Part shown: positions 20,458-33,184 of the stretch, piece after piece
How positions within the stretch are numbered: position 1 is the first letter of the stretch
Layout: each line of letters opens with the position of its first letter
Origin: Aphidius gifuensis
Taxonomy: Eukaryota; Arthropoda; Insecta; Hymenoptera; Braconidae
Direction of reading: 5' to 3'
Assembly (NCBI RefSeq): GCF_014905175.1
Contig: NC_057789.1
Location: 19,397,055 to 19,461,054, forward strand
Length of the DNA: 64,000 nucleotides
Notes under the pieces: model-generated
Database searches by the model: none
What the model saw: the letters and a program-made list of their open reading frames with translations, nothing else
Told to the model about the DNA's origin: nothing
Made by a program: the position numbers and the translations under genes

Positions 20458-21284
20458 TCTATACAATAAAAAAAGGACCAATTTCTTGGAAACGCAGTTT
20501 TATGCAACCTACACGTCCGATTTACTTGAAATTTAACATAGTTATTCAGTTTGGCTATCTGATTGTTCAGATGACAAAAAAAATTACCCTGGCGACTTTT
20601 TGCGATCACCAGGAGTCAAAAACTTATTTTTCCATCACCTTCAGGATTTTCTCAATTTGATAATATATCATCTATTTTTTTTTTTGGTTTACTTAAAGAT
20701 GATATATTTTTTCTGGTCTATTGGAAGATATGATATTTTATTCATGAATTTTTGATTATTGCTTTATGGTATAGAAAAAATAATTATTATTTGCATTTTT
20801 GCATTGATTCAAAATTTAACATATATATATGCTGTTTGGTTGTATGATCATGTAGATGACAAAAAAATAACCATGAATAAGATTTGTGATCACCAGGATA
20901 TGAAAACTAATTTTCTCATCATCCTCAGGGTTTTTTCAATTTGATAATATATAATTTGTTTTTTTTTTCTGGTCTATTAACAGATACGATATTTTTTTTT
21001 ATGGTTTATTGGAAGATATGATATTTTATTTGGGAATTTCAGATAAATGTGTCATGGCATAGAAAAAATAATAATTTGCATTTTTTTCAAGTATACAGCA
21101 CACTTTAGATATGTATACAATATAAAATAAAAAACGATCGATTTTAAAAAGTATAAGCTGTCAATAAGATTAACCTATATTAAAACTCATACAAGTTTAC
21201 GAAAGTTCAATAGCAACAAACTAACCGTATCAATGAATTTAATTTGAACAAAACTATCAGTAGCATACAAATAATATTCTTATT

Positions 21285-24200
21285 ATGCCTAAAAGGAAAA
21301 AAAATATTGGACGAAAATCTTTGTTGGCAAAAAGATTGAAAAAATTTGAAGAACCTCATAATACACAACAGAAAAAATCTAAAATAATTCTGGACATGAA
21401 AGCATTTTACTATACTTATAGCGATATATATGATGATGATTGTCGTATTTCTACTGGTAATATGGATGTTGAATGTAAACATTGCCATGCTTTGAGATTT
21501 AAAGATGAATAGTATGTGTCTGATAGTATGTGTTGTGCAAACGGAAAAATAAAATTGTCTTTTTTATAAGTGAGCCTGAAGAGCCTTTATTCACTTATTT
21601 ATCTGGTTTAACAGATCATTCGAAGCATTTTTTAGATAATATAAGAAAATATAATTCATGTTTTAACATGACTTCATTTGGTGCAAACAGGAAAAAAGAG
21701 TCAGGTTATCAAACTACCTTCAAAATTCAAGGACAAATTTATCATAGAATAGGGTCCCTTGTTCCTTATGATGGCGATGAATCTGCTTTTTTACAAATAT
21801 ATTTTATTGGTGATGATCAGATAGAGTCAGAACGTAGGTGCTCAATTGTCCCAAATGTACAACAAGAAATTATCGATTCTTTACAAAACTATTTGCATAA
21901 ACATAATTTATTGATGAAATTATTCAAAATCTCATTAGAAAATATGCCAACAGATGAATGCAAAATAGTTCTCCGAGCTGATAAAATCCCTTCAAATGAA
22001 CATGAACGACGTTTCAATTTACCTGTTGTTTAAGAAGTAGCTGCAATAATCAATGGAAATGAATTTATAAAACGTGATATTATATTACAAAAACGTAGTA
22101 ACGAATTCGTAATCGTTCAAGAAACTCATAAGTCATATGATGCTCTACAATATCCACTAATCTTTTGGCAAGGAGAAGATGGATATCATTTTGAGTTGAA
22201 GCAAATAAACCCTAATACTGGATTAACTACAAATAAAAAAAGTTTCAGCAATGGATTTTTATGCACAAAAACTTATGATACGTAATAATCCAAAAAATTA
22301 TTTATTATGTTATAAGCAATTGTTAAATCAGTTTCTCGTTGATATGTATGCGAAAATTGAAAGTGAACGTTTACGTTATATTCGATGTAATCGAAAAACT
22401 CTTAAAGTAGAACAATACATTCATTTAAAAAATGCATTCGAAAATGATGAAAATGTAAATAATATAGGGCAAACATTTATTTTACCAGCAAGTTTCATCG
22501 GTAGTCCAAGGCATATGCATGAATATATACAAGACGCTCTTTGTTATGTAAAACATAATGGAAAACCATGTTTATTTATTACATTCACATGTAATAATCG
22601 ATGGGATGAAATTAAAAATTTATTGTTACCTCATCAGCAACCGAGCGATCGTCATGACTTGATAGCTAGAGTATTTAAATGTAAATTGAGAAAATTAATT
22701 AATCTGATAACAATACATAAAATTTTCGGTGATGTTATATCTTGGGTTTACTCAATAGAATGGCAAAAAAGAGGTTTACCCCACGCTCATATTTTAGTAT
22801 GGTTAAAAATAAAATTCATGCAAACCAAATTGATGATATTATTTCTGCTGAGCTACCAGATCCAGAACAAGATCCACTTTTACACGAAATAATTTAAAAA
22901 AATATGATACATGGACCATGTGGACCATTGAATCCTTTTTCACCATGTATGAAAAACGGTAAATGTTCATATAATTATCCCCGTGCTTTAATTGATGCTA
23001 CAAGATCGGATAGAAATGGATATCCTTTGTATAGAAAAAGAAGTGTAGTAAATGGTGGTTTTTAGACTACTATTAATGCTAAAATTCATAATAAATATTG
23101 TTCCGGGTCGAACCACATGTCTGTCAGTCCCAGACTGACCAGATTTTTATTCCTTTTATTTTTTAAACAAAATACAATAAGTTGATAAGTTTTAAACATT
23201 ACTCTGTTTTTTATGGCTAGATCACGAGATCATACAATTTCAAATAACATATGACTAACAATTTTGGTTTATATTTTTTCTAAAATATTTTAAACAACGA
23301 TTTAATTTATGTACTTTTAATAGCTTTTTACAAACTCGAATATTCCCACACATGGTCAACTCATGCATAGATTTTTGAGTAAAAATCACGTAACAAATAA
23401 AACCATAAACTCAAGTTTCTCTTTGGTACTATTAGAACATATTTTTTTAAGGTGTTACCCGCGCATATCTAGAGACCTCTTGCGGATGGCATTCAGAAAC
23501 ATAATATTTCTATGAGTGCGAACGAGATAAAAAAAAAAGGAGAAAATCTTGTTTCTCACTTCCGCTTAAGTATTTAGACAAAGACAAAAATTTATTTTTA
23601 TTTATTGTAAAATAAAAAGGTCTCAAAGCCCTATTAATTTTTATATCAAAAGTTTCCTTATTGTTTCCTCTATCTATACTTAGTTTTTGATAAAGCTAGC
23701 CGTATTTTTCGTGAAATGGCTAACCAGGTTTCTAAAAACTCAACCGGGCTCTCCATAAGAACCTATGTATAACCTCCGAAAAAGTAGCCTACTTTATTAA
23801 TCAATTACTTAGTAATTAGCTACAAGAAAATTATCATAAAATTTGAGCGTGTGTATTACTATTCCATTAAGCTACTTAAAAAATTTCAAGACTCTATCCG
23901 TATTTTTGATTTGTGCTGGATATCCCTTAAAACATTATTTGTCAAGAATTAGAGAAAATCTCACATCTGTCAAACAACTGCACTAACGTATTTTCGATAC
24001 ACAGAATGATCGTAAAATCGACAATAAAAGAGTAAATTTATAACTTTTGTAAAATAAACTAAATTCATAAAAACGTCTTGGACTTTCCGGTCGTAAAATC
24101 TATATTTTTTGTTTACACATGGTATTTTTTATGTCACCCTTTGGACCACACAAGGCCCAATTTTATGTCTAAAAATCCCACCACCTACACCTAGTTTTTT

Positions 24201-25126
24201 ACCCTCTCTTGAACTAATTTTTGACCAATTAAAACTAATTTTTTAACTAAGTACACACCCATTTTTTGGACTTAACAATTTTCAACAAACTGAGAAATCA
24301 GTTGCTCTTCAACACTCGTTTAATATTGATTCGCGTACAACGGGATTTCTTTATACTTACAATATAAAATAGTAGTGTCTGTCCATGACAACACTTGTTA
24401 GAGTCAACTCAATACACAATATACAATACAATTAATTATAATTTTAGTGAAATAATAAAGTGAATATATTAATAGAATTTAAGCCACAGTGTTTGGATTT
24501 ATTTAAAGTGTTATCCTATTATTTCAATTTACAACCTATCCTCCACATCCTTTAATAGCCCTGTATCAAACATAAGGCCCTACAACCCTTGTGAAATTAT
24601 CGTGGTATATTTGGATACGTGGTGCGATACAAATATGAAAAAATAAATATCGATAATCGTTGGATTGTCCCTTACTGTCCACTTATTTCTAAAATAATGG
24701 AAGCACATGTTAATGTCAAATTATGCAGCTCGGTCGTTGCGGTTAAATATATTTTAAAATATATACATAAAGGTAGTGATCAAGCAATTTTTACCATAGA
24801 AAATAAAAATGATGAAATTGAAGAATATCAATCTAGACGGTATATAAGTAGTAATGAAGCAATATGGTGAATTTGTGGATTTAAAATTCATGATCGATAT
24901 CCAAATATCCAACATTTGAATGTTCACCTCGAAAATGGACAACGCGTTAATTTTTCAAATGAAAATATAGAAACAAAAGCTCAGACAGCACCAGAAACAA
25001 CATTAACTGCTTTTTTTAAATTATGTCAAATAGATGATTTTGCAAGAACATTATTATACTATGAAATTCCGAAGTATTTTACATGGGATAATTCAAAAAA
25101 TGTTTATCAATATCTGGTAAAAATTT
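21285..25126 (+). pseudogene. Helitron Rep (Helitron_like_N) pseudogene
   Basis: Coding pieces 21285-21512, 21530-22033, 22251-22892, 22904-23098 and 24632-25126 in shifting frames form the N-terminal and Rep part of a RepHel protein. Visible signatures: GSPRHMHEYIQDAL, then GKPCLFITFTCN, the HUH motif in RGLPHAHILVWL (near 22790) and, after the inserted LTR, the tyrosine motif KYILKYIHKG (near 24745). Breaks: several frame changes (one near 22800 from a one-base loss), a TAG at about 23064 and another stop at 24868. Family role: nicking and rolling-circle transposition. Without the helicase domain it is inactive. Confidence 0.85.
23099..24631 (+). mobile_element. Solo LTR inside the Helitron Rep gene
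   Basis: 1,533 bp starting TGTTCCGGG and ending GCGATACA, flanked on both sides by AATAT (23094-23098 and 24632-24636). Removing it with one AATAT brings the Rep coding sequence back into a single continuous frame, which fixes the borders. It has no coding sequence; an AATAAA lies near 24450. An unusually long LTR left by recombination is the simplest reading; strand is arbitrary. Confidence 0.85.
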
Positions 25127-25130
25127 AGAG

Positions 25131-27810
25131 CATTGGGGCATAATATCCCCTGTTCGAAATAATAATATTTAAGATTCCGAAATCATACGTTTCGTTTTAA
25201 AATTATGATATAGACATGAGCCTTGGTGCAGATTCATTTTTAACAACATTTTTAACTCGAACACTAACTAAACACTCCTGCTATTGATTACAAAAATTAT
25301 TATTGATAATATTTTTTGCAAAGCATGAGTGTGTGTAATAAAGAAATAAATTAAGACATTATGTTTGAAATAATATTAATAATAATGACAACAAATTATT
25401 ATTATTTATTATTTATTACAGCTCAAATGAATGAAAAAAAAAAAATTTAATGAATTTATCTACACTTAATCGTGACATAATCGTTATCAATTCATTTCTA
25501 AACAATAATTTTTTAGTCTCGATGTATTCACGAATCACGATCCTAAATTTAATACAGTTTGATTTGATAATGATTTGGTAAATGAATTGATCACGATTTC
25601 ATTTAAGCTGTAATAAATGGAAGATCATGAGTAGATCGCGACTAAAACATTTTTCCCTCTGAAAAATAAATGAGATAAGTAAATATTAATTTTGTTGATT
25701 ACAAAAAATATTATTGATAATATTTTTTGCAAAGCATAAGTGTGTGCAATGAAGAAATCAATGAAGACATTATGTTTGAAATAATATTAATAATAATGAC
25801 AACAAATATTTGTTTCATTTAATAGAAAATAAATAGAAAATTCCATTTGATAAAAAAATAATTTAGAACTTTTTTTTGTCTAACAATAATATTTAATTTA
25901 GATTTTTTATCCAAATAAAAATACAATAATAACAATAAAGTTTCAATAATAACAGCAAATATTTTTTCTTCGGACAATTTTTTAATCAACATTAATAATA
26001 GTTTTTATAAAAATTAGCTGCAGCAACAAGAAATTCATGTAACTCTGATGATTATTCAATTTTTTTTGGGTTTCTCAACTTGCGACAGTAGTTGGTGACG
26101 ATATTTCTGTATTTTATGTCATCCAGACAATTTTCCGGCTCCACTGTATCCACAAAACCTTTGTCGAAAAGACAATCAAAAATTACATTGTATTTTGTAT
26201 TTTATTTTTCCATAAAACCAGATGATAAATAATGAAATTTTTAAACTCTATTTATTATTAATTTATTTTATACTTATTTTATTTTATTTCAAACTACGTT
26301 TGATAAATATCTTTACATTGATGACAAATAGAGAGAAAAAATTAAATAAATAATATTCTCCATTATATTTATAGGGATATCAAACGTGAGACTAATTTAT
26401 TTATTAACTATATTAATTTTTGATATTTACTTATTGAATTATTGATTGTCTTTTCAACATAGGTTTTGTGGATACAGTAGACCCGGAAAATTGTCTGGAT
26501 GACGTGAAATACAGAAATATCGTCACCAACTACTGTCGCAAGTTGAGAAACCCAAAAAAAATTATTAAAAACTAATATTGGAAACAAAAATATCTTGTAA
26601 TTTAAGTTTATTGTTTCTAAAAAAATGTTAAGACATTTTTTTTTTTTTAGATTTAATAATTGTATTTGATAAATAAAAAAAATTGTATTGAATACTAATA
26701 AATACTTGTACAAGTTGATGACTTTATAACTATTAGTAATTATTAATTAATGGTGTTATTTATTAATTAATAGTAGTGTAAATCAATTTTTCTGAAACCA
26801 TTAATTCTTTAAATTTATTTTTCACAATGATTTTGTTTTTTTTTTTTTGCTTAAAGCTAGTTTTTATTCTGATCAATTGTTTTATTTAATTCTTTCTCTG
26901 TCATAAATCGTGATCAATTCATTTACGAAATCATTATCAAATCAAACTGTATTAAATTTAGGATCGTGATTCGTGAATACATCGAGACTAAAAAATTATT
27001 GTTTAGAAATGAATTGATAACGATTATGTCACGATTAAGTGTAGATTAATTCATTAAATTTTTTTTTTTTTCATTCATTTGAGCTGTAATACAAGCTGAG
27101 ATGTAAGATGTTGAGCTGTAGATGTAAGATCATGAGTAGATCACGACTAAAAAATTTTTCCTTCTGGAAAATGATTTAATTACGATTTCCTTTCGATTTT
27201 CAAGTAGATTAACAGAAAAACATTGATTAATCGTGACCAAAAAACTAATATTTACTCGTCTAATTTAAACTGTATTAAATTTAAGATCGTGATTCGTGAA
27301 TACATCAAGACTAAAAAATTATGGTTCAGAAACGAATTGATAACGACTATGTCACGATTAAATGTAGATTAATTAATTGAATTTTTTTTTTTTTTTTTTC
27401 ATTCATTTAAGCTGTAATAAATGTAAAATTAAGAGTAGATCGCGACTAAAAAATTTTTCCCTTTTGGAAAATGATGTTTCTTTGAAAAGAAAATCTTCAA
27501 TTGACCGTGACAAAAAAAATTAATATTTACTTGTCTCATTTATTTTCCATAGGAAAAAATTTTTTAGTCGCGATCTACTCACGATCTTACATTTATTACA
27601 GCTTAAATAAAAAAATCGTGATCAAATCATTTTCCGAATCATTATCAAATCAAACTGTATTAAATTTAGGATCGTCATTCGTGAATACATCAAGACTAAA
27701 AAATTATTATTTAGAAATGAATTGATAACGTTTATGTCACGATTAACTGTAGATTAATTCATTAAATTTTTTTTTTTCTTCATTCATTTGAGCTGTAATA
27801 AATTATTAAT
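25131..27810. repeat. Cluster of dispersed repeats in both orientations
   Basis: No gene is seen. Blocks of the 20045 family occur directly (25490-25680) and inverted (26880-27120, 27240-27450, 27530-27800). A roughly 130-bp segment with TTGCAAAGCATGAGTGTGTG at 25275-25400 is repeated at 25690-25815. The pattern suggests several copies of one non-autonomous element nested in each other. Confidence 0.7.
26061..26570. repeat. Inverted repeat pair, about 115-bp arms
   Basis: The arm at 26061-26180 (GGGTTTCTCAACTTGCGACA, GTAGTTGGTGACGATATTTC) is matched in reverse complement at 26443-26570, about 260 bp away, with roughly 90% agreement. It is hairpin-forming and probably a MITE or remnant ends of a transposon. 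Confidence 0.7.
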
Positions 27811-28193
27811 AAAAAAATGTCAACGTGGATCTACAAAAAAAATGAGAGTCCTAAATGTAATTTAAAAATGAATAAATAAACATTGCAATGGAACGCGCGT
27901 AAATAAACAATTGAAAATATTGACATTGATTTGATTATTATTTGCAAGCTTTTATAACTTCTTAAATAATTTTTTTTTCTCAATTCTATGAATATACGTA
28001 TTTTTTTTAATTTTACAAAGAATACAATGGTATAACTCACGTATGTGAATTTTGTTACTCCCTGTATAAAAAAAGAAAAAATATAATGACGAAATTCTAT
28101 TTTTTTTTTAAATGCTGAGAGAGAATTATATTTTATATAAAAATAGTAAATAATAATTAATAAAATTAATTAATATGAAAATTAAAACATCAT

Positions 28194-28400
28194 TTATTTT
28201 TTGTTGCCCCTATGACATAAAACATAGGAACATACGACATGGGAACATGGGAACATAACACATACTACATGGGAACATGGGAACATGGGACATAAGACAT
28301 GGGAACATAAAACATAGGAACATACGACATGGGAACATACTATATAGGAACATGGGAACATACTACATGGGAACATACTATTCGGGAACATACGACATGA
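28194..28400. repeat. Minisatellite of GGGAACATACGACAT type
   Basis: About 14 short units such as GGGAACATACTACAT and GGGAACATGGGAACAT. ORFs on both strands are artefacts of the periodicity. Confidence 0.85.
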
Positions 28401-28680
28401 TCAAGTTTGGAACAAGACTGCCTTATCACAGACGAGTTTCAGTTTTCTTGATCCTATCTTGATCAAGACGGCCTTAGTCGAGTAGAGTTAAAGTTTTCTT
28501 GATCAAGTTTGGAACAAGACTGCCTTATCACAGACGAGTTAAAGTTTTCTTGATCTTATCTTGAGCAGGTTGTCCTTAATAAAGCATCTTGATCAAATCT
28601 TGATCAAAACTTGATCAGGTTTCCTGAGTTAAGGCAACATTGATCAAGTATTGATCAGGATTGGGAGCAAATCAAGCTAG
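28397..28680. repeat. CTTGATC-rich direct repeats
   Basis: A roughly 60-bp segment, GATCAAGTTTGGAACAAGAC then TGCCTTATCACAGACGAG, occurs at 28401 and again at 28500, with many further TTGATCAA copies to 28660. Non-coding. Confidence 0.7.
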
Positions 28681-29225
28681 CCTGAACAGATTTCCACTCG
28701 GGGTATTTTTCGTGAAAAAAAAAAAAAAAAATTTTTTTTTTTCATTTTTTGGAGAAAATGAAAAAAGACCGAATAGATAATGCCTTTTTTTTATTAGGGG
28801 CAATAGAATTTTCAGAGACGCTTTTTTTAGGCCAAATCCTAAGTCATTAAAACAATTTGTTCCGAAGTTATGAACTACGGCTGAGCCTTTTCGGCTCTTA
28901 TAGCCTCCGTAAAATTTTTTTTCATAAATTATGAAAATACATTCCGGGGTATATGAAACCAATAAAATTTATATATTGGCTAAGTGTCAGTTAATTCTTG
29001 GATTGCCATGATTATAATGTATATTTAAGTAGAACATTTTTTCGTCGTCTTTAATTGTTTCTGCCATGGTTAAGTAAGTGAGACTCTGGAGTTTCAACAT
29101 CGAGATACCGTGTTCAAGTCCTGGTGACGTCGAGTATTTATGGTGCACTTTTTCGGTCAATAATAATCAAATAAATCGTTATAAATATATAAATAATAAA
29201 AATAAATTGTTTTAAACAATTAAAG
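28681..29225. other. Non-coding, no gene seen
   Basis: AT-rich with homopolymer tracts. One segment (29062-29135) has weak RNA polymerase III box-like sequence but no tRNA fold. I see nothing else. Confidence 0.5.
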
Positions 29226-29227
29226 AG

Positions 29228-29530
29228 TATTTTTTCTTTATTAAAATTTTCCCGTGATATGTCTAAATATATTATGATTTATCTAAAAATATTATGATAT
29301 ATCTAAATATATTATGATACATCTGAATATATTATGATATATTAAAATTTTCTAATTTTATGATATATTTAAATATATTATGATATATCTAAATATATAT
29401 TGTGATATATCTAAATATATTATGATATCTTCTTCAAAGATAGCGCCATAATCGATATATTAAGTTATCTCTCGATATGTTTTGATATCAAGTTATCCTG
29501 AGATCTCCTGATATATTATTATATCTAAGA
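29228..29530. repeat. GATATATCTAAATATATTAT tandem repeat
   Basis: About nine imperfect copies of a roughly 21-bp unit between 29260 and 29430, fading to the right. The following 29531-29990 holds no gene that I can see. Confidence 0.75.
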
Positions 29531-29990
29531 AGATCTTTTCATTTTTTCCATAAGCTTAAGGTTGCTTATGAATAATTAAATGGTCACTCAATTTTTTTTT
29601 TTTTTGGCTCATTTTTCAAATGAAATAAATATCTATACTCTCAATCTTTTTCAATTTTTTATGACGTCGTTTTTTTGAGATAATTAATGTTAAAGTTGAC
29701 AACTTTTATACGCGAGGATATGACTATAAGTTGATATACCGTACATTTTTATTTTCAACGAGTTCGTTTTTCACTAAAAAATTTTCAAATTGTAGTGCTC
29801 GGCAAGACAAATACGATAAAAAAATTTAAATTTTTTCTGACGTTGATTTTTAAAGATACTTAATGTTAAATTTTGAAATTTTCGTCTTTCTCGCAACGAG
29901 AGGACATGACAGAATTGCGATCCGGCAACATTGCTCTCTTCTTCTTGTTTACTTTTTACTTGCCGAGCGGGGTGTGAAAACACCACATTA

Positions 29991-30560
29991 TCCTATATAA
30001 AAAGAACAAGGTACTAATAGCTAACTTCACGTGTCACACCTTTATTCGTCATTTCATTGGCTCACGTTGGCTTACCCATACATACACACAACACATATCG
30101 ATTTATATCGATTCATCATTTTGAAGTCGCGCGTCGAAAGTTGTTTCAAAGTTTTAGTAGTTTAAGTTAATTTAATATACACTACACTTTAATCAATTAA
30201 TATTAATAATACATATAAAATATATATATTATTGAATTATCAAATATATAAAATAGGGCCGGTTTTGTAGTCAACAGTTAAGTTAACATGGTATAGTATA
30301 GTATAGTATAGGGAAGAGAAACGTCAGACTATACCATAAAACTGTAATTATAGACTACAAAACCGGTTACATCTGTTGAGCGTTGGCTCTACCTGTTGAG
30401 CAACTGTGCACACGCAACTGTCGTTTTTGCATTTGCACTTGTGCATTTCGGTCTTCTTTGGTGGTCACTAAGGCGAGACACATATTCCTATATTAAAAAG
30501 AACAAGGTACTAATAGCTAACTTCATTTGACGCCGCTTTATTCGTGATTCTATTGGCTGA
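29991..30560. repeat. Duplicated AAAAAGAACAAGGTACTAAT block
   Basis: CCTATATAAAAAGAACAAGG then TACTAATAGCTAACTTCA occurs at 29991 and again at 30488, each followed by a similar CTTTATTCGT segment, with the hairpin at 30256-30368 between them. Possibly a pair of element ends or a segmental duplication. No gene; the same holds for 30561-31060. Confidence 0.6.
30256..30368. mobile_element. Short MITE-like hairpin
   Basis: CCGGTTTTGTAGTC at 30259 is mirrored by GACTACAAAACCGG at 30353-30366, and the inner GGTATAG / CTATACC also pair. A GTATA microsatellite lies inside. About 113 bp, non-coding. Confidence 0.6.
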
Positions 30561-31061
30561 CGCTGTCGACACATTTATTTTCATTCGCTCACATACACAT
30601 ACACGTTATACGTTCGATACATTCAATAAATCGATATATTTAAAATAGTGGCTAAGTTAATTTAATATGGAATTCAATGGTTATAAATACTATTGAGTAA
30701 ACTGTAAAGAAAATAATAGACAAATATCTTGCCTCACTGGCACAGAGGCAATAATGTGAAAAATATTTAATTTATTTATGAAATATTTTCAATAAAAGTG
30801 CCATTGGAGCATATTATTAAAACATTAACCAAATGCAACAATTAAATCAATGTCAAGTGTCATTGTTATTGTGTTGTTGTATTCGGTGTTAACATGCTGT
30901 TCCAACTATATTAATACATCAACAACAGCATATACAACATTAAAATAGTCAAAACTTAATTGAAAATATTATTAAATCAAACACATTGCCATCAGTTGAT
31001 AAAAAATTAAGATAGGTTATAATTTGTCGAAAAACATGAATGAGATAGTAATAAATATTCA

Positions 31062-31890
31062 CAGATCCCATTTAATTAGCCTAAGTTTGATGGAATTAGA
31101 ATAAGCTGTTATACTTATTCTATTGGAATTTTTTTTGGAGAATATTAGAGTGAAGTTAATTTTCTTTGGGAGTAAATGGTTTAATTAATATTAATTAATT
31201 AAGATTAAGGGGTGCAAACTTTTTTATTTTTCGTTTTATTATAAGAATCATCATATGCAAAATCCCATTGATAGTTTTTCAATTTATTAAAAAATATTAT
31301 AACTTTTAAATTATTGCTATGAGCTGATTAATCATTTTAGTCCATTGCGCATCTCTACCCACAAATCCCATACATTGACAAAGTGACAGCATTAATTTTA
31401 TGATTACTCCAAGTTACTCCGAAATGTTTATTTATGATAAAAAAGTGCTTGAACATAAATTTATTGTTTTCTAATTTAACCTTTAAAAACCAGGAGTATG
31501 ATAGAGATTAATGTGCATGGAGGGAAAATTTGGAGTAGGGATGCGCAATGGACCAAAATGATTAATCAGCACATAGCAACAATTTAAAAGTTATAACTTA
31601 TAATATTTTTTAATAATAAATCAAAAAACTCCCAATGGGATTTTTTTGCATATTATGATTCTCCAAAGAATTATCTATCGATTGCAAAAAAAACCTAAAT
31701 AAGTTGAAAAATAAGAAAATTCAGGCTGCCTGCACCCCTAAATATTAATTAATTAATATTAATTAAACTATTAACTCCCAAAGGAAATTAACTTCATTCC
31801 AATATCCTCCAAAAAAACTCCAATAGAATGAGTATAACAGATTATTCTAATTTCATCAAACTTAGGCTAATTAGATGGGATCATATTTAC
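31062..31890. mobile_element. Foldback element, arms about 350-390 bp
   Basis: Left arm 31062-31420 and right arm 31500-31890 are reverse complements at roughly 85-90%: for example GATGGAATTAGAATAAGCTG pairs with the region near 31850, and CCATTGCGCATCTCTACC pairs near 31540. The loop is about 80 bp. No ORF. Such long-armed hairpins are typical of foldback or large MITE elements. Confidence 0.8.
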
Positions 31891-32490
31891 ACACATACAT
31901 TGAGTAAAATCGAGCCAAAATAATGGTCAAATTGCATTGACTAATTTGATAATCGCATTGAATAACACCATCAGCACTGATAATACAATTTTAAACAAAA
32001 AAAGCTTGGCATTCACATAATAGTTTTTTTTTTTAAACGATTAATAGAAAGTCAAGGGTTGAGTGCCCGAAAAGCGCGATCTACACGTCATTTTCTGGTT
32101 TTCCTTTAACATCACATGTTAATCAACATGACAATAATTAAAATTATCTATTGAAATAGAACTTTATAGATATTAATGATTTAAGTGAAAGATAAAAAAC
32201 TGTCACTCATTAAGAATTAAAATTAATGAAATTGCTAGAAAATATTTGCACTAAATACCGGAATATCCAATATTTTTTTTTTTTTTTATTTATTTTTATA
32301 TATATGTACAGATAAATAAAAAAGACCATTGATACAATAACCGACTTAAAATATATAAATACATATCTAATTATTATATTAAAAAACATTCGACAAAACG
32401 TAACTATGTATCCCCAAACATAAGACATCGACATTCAGGTTAAATAAAAGACCGCGCAAGCGGGCGTTTAGTCTCGTTTTTGAAAAAAAC
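31891..32490. other. Non-coding, no gene seen
   Basis: AT-rich sequence with poly-T tracts. A short GC-rich patch, CCGCGCAAGCGGGCG (about 32452-32466), stands out just before the tRNA-like sequence. Confidence 0.5.
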
Positions 32491-32510
32491 CAGAAACTTA
32501 GAAAGAATAA

Positions 32511-32582
32511 CCCCTGCCGGGAATCGAACCCGGGTCTTTTGCTTTCCGGGCAAACGCCTTGACCACTAGACCAATCGGCTTC
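32511..32582 (-). ncRNA. tRNA-like sequence (SINE head or tRNA pseudogene)
   Basis: On the minus strand a perfect pol III A box (TGGTCTAGTGG) and B box (GGTTCGATTCC) have normal tRNA spacing. The D arm, the anticodon arm (TTTGC/GCAAA, loop CCGGAAA, anticodon position GGA) and the T arm (CCGGG/CCCGG) all pair. However, position 33 is C rather than U, the short variable loop does not suit a serine tRNA, and the acceptor strands do not pair. It is flanked exactly by an 18-bp inverted repeat (32493-32510 and 32583-32600, 16 of 18 matches). A tRNA-derived element, not a working tRNA. Confidence 0.65.
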
Positions 32583-32639
32583 TTATTTTTTCTAAGTTTC
32601 ATCAAGTTAACTCCGACGTCCTTCTATGCGTCAATTCAT

Positions 32640-33180
32640 TTTTTGGAAAAAAAAAAAAAAACCTACGTGACATACACAATGATGCTGTAGTAGTGGTAGT
32701 ATATAAAAAAATACAGTGTCTCACGATTTCCATTTTGCTTGCTGGAATAGTGTTGGTGCCTATCTGTTTACACACACATTACGATTTTTAAGACAAAAGC
32801 GTAACAAAATTTTCAAAGAGGGGCCACAAAATAAACGTAGTGCTAAACGAGTCCTCCAAGCCTAAATAATAGTACGACTATGTCCCTTGTAACCAACCTT
32901 AACAGTAATTTCAGATTTAATATTCCCAATTTCTTACAGGTCCCAATTGTAAATATTTACTGATCGATTCCGGCAACGTACTAATCGACGTTGCTTTATC
33001 AGTAGACTTTACGATATTTTTTAAAAATTTTTCCTTTTTTTTTTTTTTTTTTTATTCAACAAATTGTAGTGTCAGAATTCGTTTTTGAAAGATATTTTTT
33101 TATAAAAAAGAACAAAGAAAAAATATCATTTTCAAAGTCATTCATTTTAAAATGAAAAGCAAAAAAAAAATCGAACGTTA
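32640..33180. other. Non-coding, no gene seen
   Basis: AT-rich with long A and T runs (32651, 33037). No ORF, RNA gene or repeat relation recognised. Confidence 0.5.
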
Positions 33181-33184
33181 GAAA

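Larger units (their letters stand above)
20458..25130 (+). mobile_element. Helitron, decayed and 3' truncated
   Basis: Starts TCTATACAATAAAAAAAGGA after an A, fitting the Helitron 5'-TC end, followed by about 800 bp of non-coding leader with CACCAGGA repeats and then Rep coding pieces from 21285. The helicase half and the 3' CTRR hairpin are missing. A solo LTR (23099-24631) is inserted in the Rep gene. Confidence 0.75.

Noticed and set aside
28194..28462. Cys/Ser/Met-rich and Met/Gly-rich ORFs on both strands
   Set aside because: Translations of the GGGAACATACGACAT minisatellite.
29062..29135. Possible tRNA (TGGTTAAGTAAG and GTTCAAGTCC boxes)
   Set aside because: No acceptor or anticodon stem pairing; only loose box resemblance, much weaker than at 32511.
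32511..32582. Functional serine tRNA (GGA)
   Set aside because: Variable loop too short for serine, C at position 33, acceptor stem does not pair.
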